This document shows positions 61,041-64,000 of a DNA stretch of 64,000 bases, piece by piece. This stretch comes from Sphingobacterium sp. SYP-B4668 (GTDB lineage Bacteria > Bacteroidota > Bacteroidia > Sphingobacteriales > Sphingobacteriaceae): assembly GCF_027627455.1 (NCBI RefSeq), contig NZ_CP115483.1:1178001-1242000 (forward strand), read 5' to 3'. Numbering within the stretch: position 1 is the first letter of the stretch; the number at the start of each line of letters is the position of its first letter. The translations under genes were made by a program, and so were the position numbers. Below the pieces are notes generated by a model. It was not told the DNA's origin. It did no database searches and saw nothing but the letters and a program-made list of their open reading frames with translations.

Positions 61041-61400
61041 TGTAGGTGTTCAGATATATGGATACATAGACATCCCGATATGTAGGTGTTCAGATATACG
61101 GATACACAGACATCCCGATATGTAGGTGTTCAGATATATGGATACATAGATATCCCAATATGTAGGTGTTCAGATATACGGATACACAGACATTCCGATA
61201 TGTAGGTGTTCAGATATATGGATACATAGACATCCCGATATGTAGGTGTTCAGATATACGGATACATAGACATCCCGATATGTAGGTGTTCAGATAGATG
61301 GATACATAGATATCCCGATATGTAGGTGTTCAGATATACGGGCACACAGATGTTCAGATATGTAGCTGTTCAGATATATGGATACATAAATATCCGAATG
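61041..61400. repeat. Nine tandem 40-bp repeats with 80-bp higher-order pattern
   Basis: Units start every 40 bp from 61041 with TGTAGGTGTTCAGATATA, followed by a G/A-rich half ending CATCCCGATA. Units 1, 3, 5 read TATATGGATACATA, and 2 and 4 read TATACGGATACACA, so the array looks like duplicated 80-bp dimers. The last two units are degenerate. There are no spacers, so it is not a CRISPR array. It lies between the primase and methyltransferase genes, upstream of mob, where an origin of transfer or iterons might lie. Confidence 0.9.
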
Positions 61401-61439
61401 TTCAGATATAATATTGACCATCTCCGAATCCAAGTGCCT

Positions 61440-61493
61440 AAAAAAGCACCCCGACCCGCTTTTTTGCCCTTTGGGGTATAACCCCTCTTTTTT
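61440..61493. terminator. Two hairpins with T-runs after the repeat array
   Basis: AAAAAAGC (61440-61447) pairs with GCTTTTTT (61458-61465), and GGGGT-ATA-ACCCC (61473-61485) is followed by TCTTTTTT. Either could end transcription entering from the repeat array. Confidence 0.6.
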
Positions 61494-61705
61494 GTTTTGT
61501 AATGCGCAAGTTGTGTTTTTGTACGTACGGCTCTCGTACCTCGATGCCGTACCCACAAAAACCAACTTGCCCCGGAACGGCCCGGCTCCGGTGGAGCGAA
61601 TCCGTACCAGGGTAGGAAAAAGGTCGCAACTCCCTTTTTCTCCTGCATAGCGCACCATATCGTCGCTACGCGACGAAACATCCATAAACCATTAAAACCA
61701 TCACC
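61494..61705. other. Leader region of the methyltransferase gene
   Basis: About 210 bp without a supported gene. It contains a 7-bp hairpin TCGTCGC-TAC-GCGACGA (61660-61676) shortly before the start codon at 61706. Confidence 0.4.
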
Positions 61706-62755
61706 ATGCTAAGACACGGTAGCCTTTTTTCGGGCATCGGCGGTTTCGACATCGCCGCTTCATGGATGGGTTGGCGAAACGTTTTCTCATGCGAGAAAGA
61801 CCCATTCTGCCGAACCGTTCTCAAACATTATTGGCCAAATACAACACACTATGAAGACATCTACGATTTTCGGGCAGCTCACTATCGAGGACATATCGAC
61901 ATCATCAGCGGAGGTTTTCCTTGCCAACCGTTCAGTCAGGCCGGACGGCGAAAGGGGGCGAAAGATAACCGTTACCTCTTCCCGGAGACTATCCGAATTA
62001 TTAAGGAAGCACGGCCGGAGTGGATCGTTCTTGAAAACGTTACTGGACTGTTCACCATTCTCGAACCCGATAGTCTTTCTGAAATGGAGATCAAAGCGGT
62101 TGAGCTTTTTTGTCAGGACGACGAGCAACCTGCAACAAGTACCATCATCCGACTCCAACGACGCGTTATCGGAAGCATCATTTCAGAAATCGGATCAGCA
62201 GGATATGTACTTCCGACACTTGAAGACGGCACACCAATCGTTTTGTGTATTCCGGCTGCTGCCGTTGGCGCTCCACACCAACGGGATCGGGTTTGGTTTG
62301 TTGCCCACGCCGACGGCCACCGAGATAAGCAATATAAAAACAACGATGGAACAGGCGCAGGACAGAAGACGGCTAAAGGACAGGAAGAACGAGCGGGGCA
62401 ACGGTGGTCAGGTTTCCCTGACGGATTTTCTGGTGTACCACGCCCTGATCTCCCTATGGAGCCCGGCAGAGGAAATAACCGAGAGGATGCCCAACGAAAT
62501 ACAGAAGCGTTTGCTGAAAGTGCTGCCGACAGCGGAACAGGTCGATGGCACGACATTCCCCTATGGACGGGATGGCCAAGTGAACCCCCGTTTTGTGTCC
62601 GAGATGATGGGCTTTCCGAAAGACTGGACGGAATTACCTTTCCTGCGTGGCGAACCGAAAGCATAAAAGCCTATGGCAACGCCATCGTTCCGCAGGTCGC
62701 CTTTGAAATCTTTAAAGCAATCCAGTCCGTCACCTTGAACCACCAAGCACCATGA
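61706..62755 (+). CDS. DNA (cytosine-5) methyltransferase
   Basis: A 349-residue C5 methyltransferase. Motif I is GSLFSGIGGFDIAA (6-19), motif IV GGFPCQPFSQAG with the catalytic Cys (about 69-80), motif VI WIVLENVTGL, motif VIII PHQRDRVWFVA, and motif X SIKAYGNAIVPQVA. The target-recognition region between VIII and X is low-complexity and charged (NNDGTGAGQKTAKGQEERAG), which is odd and coincides with a second open frame. No restriction enzyme gene is adjacent, so it is probably an anti-restriction or epigenetic orphan. It overlaps mobC by 4 bp. Confidence 0.93.
   Translation: MLRHGSLFSGIGGFDIAASWMGWRNVFSCEKDPFCRTVLKHYWPNTTHYEDIYDFRAAHYRGHIDIISGGFPCQPFSQAGRRKGAKDNRYLFPETIRIIKEARPEWIVLENVTGLFTILEPDSLSEMEIKAVELFCQDDEQPATSTIIRLQRRVIGSIISEIGSAGYVLPTLEDGTPIVLCIPAAAVGAPHQRDRVWFVAHADGHRDKQYKNNDGTGAGQKTAKGQEERAGQRWSGFPDGFSGVPRPDLPMEPGRGNNREDAQRNTEAFAESAADSGTGRWHDIPLWTGWPSEPPFCVRDDGLSERLDGITFPAWRTESIKAYGNAIVPQVAFEIFKAIQSVTLNHQAP
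61851..62666 (+). CDS. Overlapping +1-frame ORF inside the methyltransferase gene (271 residues)
   Basis: This frame is open for 271 codons inside the methyltransferase gene and is not an obvious shadow. It reads GSFLKTLLDCSPFSNPIVFL, GFGLLPTPTATEISN, and ends NPRFVSEMMGFPKDWTELPF. I recall such LPTP and MMGFPxxW segments from phage and mobile-element hypothetical proteins. Its central part (DFLVYHALISLWSPAEEITE) is more protein-like than the methyltransferase frame there. It may be a true overprinted gene. Expression is not shown, and a shadow is not excluded. Confidence 0.45.
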   Translation: MKTSTIFGQLTIEDISTSSAEVFLANRSVRPDGERGRKITVTSSRRLSELLRKHGRSGSFLKTLLDCSPFSNPIVFLKWRSKRLSFFVRTTSNLQQVPSSDSNDALSEASFQKSDQQDMYFRHLKTAHQSFCVFRLLPLALHTNGIGFGLLPTPTATEISNIKTTMEQAQDRRRLKDRKNERGNGGQVSLTDFLVYHALISLWSPAEEITERMPNEIQKRLLKVLPTAEQVDGTTFPYGRDGQVNPRFVSEMMGFPKDWTELPFLRGEPKA

Positions 62756-63162
62756 AAAACAGAACAGGAAACCGAAAACCCCAAGCCCATGAACAGCGTA
62801 CCCGACGCTTTGAACTCCGGTTGAGCGAAGCGGAACGGGCGCAGTTTCTCGAACTTGAAAAAGTGCTTGGCCTAAGCCGTGCGGACATCGTGCGTATCCG
62901 TGTGCTCCAACATTCCAAAAAGATGCTGGTCAATACCACCAAAATCATGAAACTGCTGGACAGTATCGGAACAGAGATAGGCCGATCGGGCAACAATATC
63001 AATCAATTGGCAAAGCACGCCAATTCCTTGCAACAACAGGGAATGCTGCACTCCGCCATTTTGCGTGACCTTGCCCCATTGCTAACCGAATATGTCAGGT
63101 TGCAACGGGAATTGGAACAGTCCATCCGGCGGCTTATCAGGCTTATAAGGGGGCAAACATGA
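62752..63162 (+). CDS. mobC: MobC-family relaxosome accessory protein
   Basis: A 136-residue basic protein of the bacterial mobilisation MobC family. The N-terminal RRFELRLSEAERAQFLELEK resembles a ribbon-helix-helix DNA-binding start, and the conserved GRSGNNINQLAKHANSL (about 78-94) is the family signature. It helps open the origin of transfer for the relaxase. Its ATG overlaps the methyltransferase stop (ATGA), and its stop overlaps the relaxase start, giving a coupled operon. Confidence 0.92.
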   Translation: MKNRTGNRKPQAHEQRTRRFELRLSEAERAQFLELEKVLGLSRADIVRIRVLQHSKKMLVNTTKIMKLLDSIGTEIGRSGNNINQLAKHANSLQQQGMLHSAILRDLAPLLTEYVRLQRELEQSIRRLIRLIRGQT

Positions 63163-64000
63163 TCGTTAAGATACTTGACCCGTCAACCACGTTCAAAGGG
63201 GTGCGTTATAATACGAACAAAGTGGACAAGGACAAAGGCGAACTGATGAAAGTATCGGGTTTCGGTGCCTTGCAAGCCCTGCAAAATCTCCGTCCAGAAG
63301 ACTACGTCAATTATATGGAAGCTCAATCCGCAGCCAGTAAACGGACGAAGTACCCACAGCTCCACGCCGTCATTTCCTGCAAGGGACGTTCCCATAGCAA
63401 GCAACAACTTACAGCCATCGCCGAACAATGGCTGAAAGGAATGGGTTACGGCGAACAACCTTATCTCTTGGTATTCCATAAGGACACGGCAAACAACCAT
63501 ATCCATATCGTTTCCACACGGGTAGACCGAGACGGCAAAAAGATAAACGACAGCTTCGAGAAAATCCGTGCCTACGAGGTATTGAACCGTATCGTTGGCG
63601 TGGACGAAAAACAGGAGATCGACAAGAATATCGAAAAAGCATTGAGCTATGGTTTCTCCACACGGGCGCAATTCATGATGATACTTGAAGCACGGGGCTA
63701 TTCGCTTAAACTGTCCGATGGGATTTATCAGATCAGTCGTTACGGCAAAAGACAAGGTACGGTCCCTTTGGAACAGGTGGACGCCAAAATCGGCACATTC
63801 AGTAAAGACATCAGTCGGCTGGCACAGCTCCGCGCTGTCTTTGCCAAGTACCGTGGCCAGTACGATCCGGCGGTTGTTCATGTTACGGCCCCGCTTCCCG
63901 GTAATAGATCGTCCGCTCCATCGGGCTACACGTCGGCAATGGCGCAGATGCTAACGGACAAATTCGGGATACAGATCATATTTCACGGTAAGGACGGAAA
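63159..64000 (+). CDS. Relaxase / mobilisation nuclease (runs off the right edge)
   Basis: From the ATG at 63159, which overlaps the mobC stop, the frame stays open for 280 codons to the window end. The N-terminal nuclease domain contains YPQLHAVISCKGR and VFHKDTANNHIHIVSTRVDR, the HUH metal-binding His triad region (His107, His114, His116) of MOBP-like relaxases. It nicks the element at oriT and leads the DNA strand into the recipient. The 3' part is missing from the window. Confidence 0.93.
   Translation, partial: MIVKILDPSTTFKGVRYNTNKVDKDKGELMKVSGFGALQALQNLRPEDYVNYMEAQSAASKRTKYPQLHAVISCKGRSHSKQQLTAIAEQWLKGMGYGEQPYLLVFHKDTANNHIHIVSTRVDRDGKKINDSFEKIRAYEVLNRIVGVDEKQEIDKNIEKALSYGFSTRAQFMMILEARGYSLKLSDGIYQISRYGKRQGTVPLEQVDAKIGTFSKDISRLAQLRAVFAKYRGQYDPAVVHVTAPLPGNRSSAPSGYTSAMAQMLTDKFGIQIIFHGKDG

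Larger units (their letters stand above)
21447..64000. mobile_element. Integrative and conjugative element inserted at tRNA-Asn (left end and 42.5 kb seen, right end outside)
   Basis: The left border is inferred at the 3' end of tRNA-Asn copy 2. Evidence for the element is an adjacent tyrosine recombinase (21634), excisionase-like genes (58287, 58856), primase-like genes, a cytosine methyltransferase, MobC (62752) and a relaxase (63159). Base composition also differs: the integrase and everything after about 55.2 kb are visibly richer in GC than the chromosome, while the cargo in between is AT-rich. The conjugation (tra) genes are expected to the right of the window. Confidence 0.85.

Noticed and set aside
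61041..61400. CRISPR array
   Set aside because: The 40-bp units follow each other without spacers and no cas genes are visible, so this is a plain tandem repeat.
61290..61685. Protein genes on the minus strand through the repeat array
   Set aside because: The frames (103-131 codons) are made of the repeat itself and a terminator region, with no domain-like sequence.
62113..62664. Minus-strand 183-residue ORF in the methyltransferase gene
   Set aside because: Rich in Ser/Pro/Arg without motifs, unlike the +1 frame on the plus strand; treated as a GC-driven shadow.

Overview
The window looks like the chromosome of a Sphingobacteriaceae member (Bacteroidota, probably Sphingobacterium or a close relative) with an integrated mobile element. 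Signs of this are TAnnTTTG-type promoter boxes with few strong Shine-Dalgarno sites, a BadF-type sugar kinase, FucP-like transporter, TK1-type thymidine kinase and long SppA of Bacteroidota type, many lipoproteins, and AraC regulators. The genus call is inference from gene content; no rRNA is present.

Positions 1-21446 are ordinary AT-rich chromosome: the N-terminal part of an M61 peptidase, two BadF-type N-acetylglucosamine kinase paralogues, glutathione peroxidase, thymidine kinase, a YbaB-type nucleoid protein, a UPF0173 hydrolase, a sugar transporter, rho, pssA, folK, sppA, pgk, a 943-residue metallopeptidase-like outer-membrane protein and mgtE. It ends in two identical tRNA-Asn(GTT) genes 540 bp apart.

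From the 3' end of the second tRNA-Asn to the right edge (about 21447-64000, right end not seen) lies an integrative and conjugative element. Its backbone is a tyrosine recombinase beside the tRNA and, after 55.2 kb, a GC-richer block: LuxR-type membrane regulator, XRE regulator, two excisionase-like 91-residue proteins flanking a strongly structured 290-bp stretch, two primase-like paralogues (one with a degraded Toprim site), nine 40-bp tandem repeats, a cytosine methyltransferase whose gene also carries a long second reading frame, MobC and the start of a relaxase.

The cargo (about 23-55 kb) has three parts. (a) 23.7-29.1 kb, minus strand: two membrane cytochromes of the cytochrome bd superfamily, each with a C-terminal c-type heme site, two small coupled membrane proteins, an AraC regulator, a SCO protein and a small CxxxC protein. 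(b) 30.2-43.7 kb: AT-rich thiol, sulfur and stress genes (DoxDA, TlpA, DsrE, thioredoxin, DsbA/FrnE-like, OsmC, rhodanese, NmrA, MBL-fold) with AraC, TetR, HxlR and MarR regulators, several with recognisable operators. (c) 45-55 kb, plus strand: a second SCO plus CxxxC pair, a YtkA-like lipoprotein, two MbnP-MbnH pairs, a porin-like protein with a CDVCGCG motif, a cytochrome c, an exported Mn-type superoxide dismutase and a third MbnP.

The most interesting system is the copper/heme-c set of parts (a) and (c): MbnP/MbnH copper-binding and Trp-oxidising pairs without methanobactin genes, with SCO copper chaperones and a heme-c bd-type cytochrome on the same element. It suggests a transferable module for periplasmic copper capture and delivery to respiration. 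That linkage is inference; the families themselves are recognisable in the sequence.
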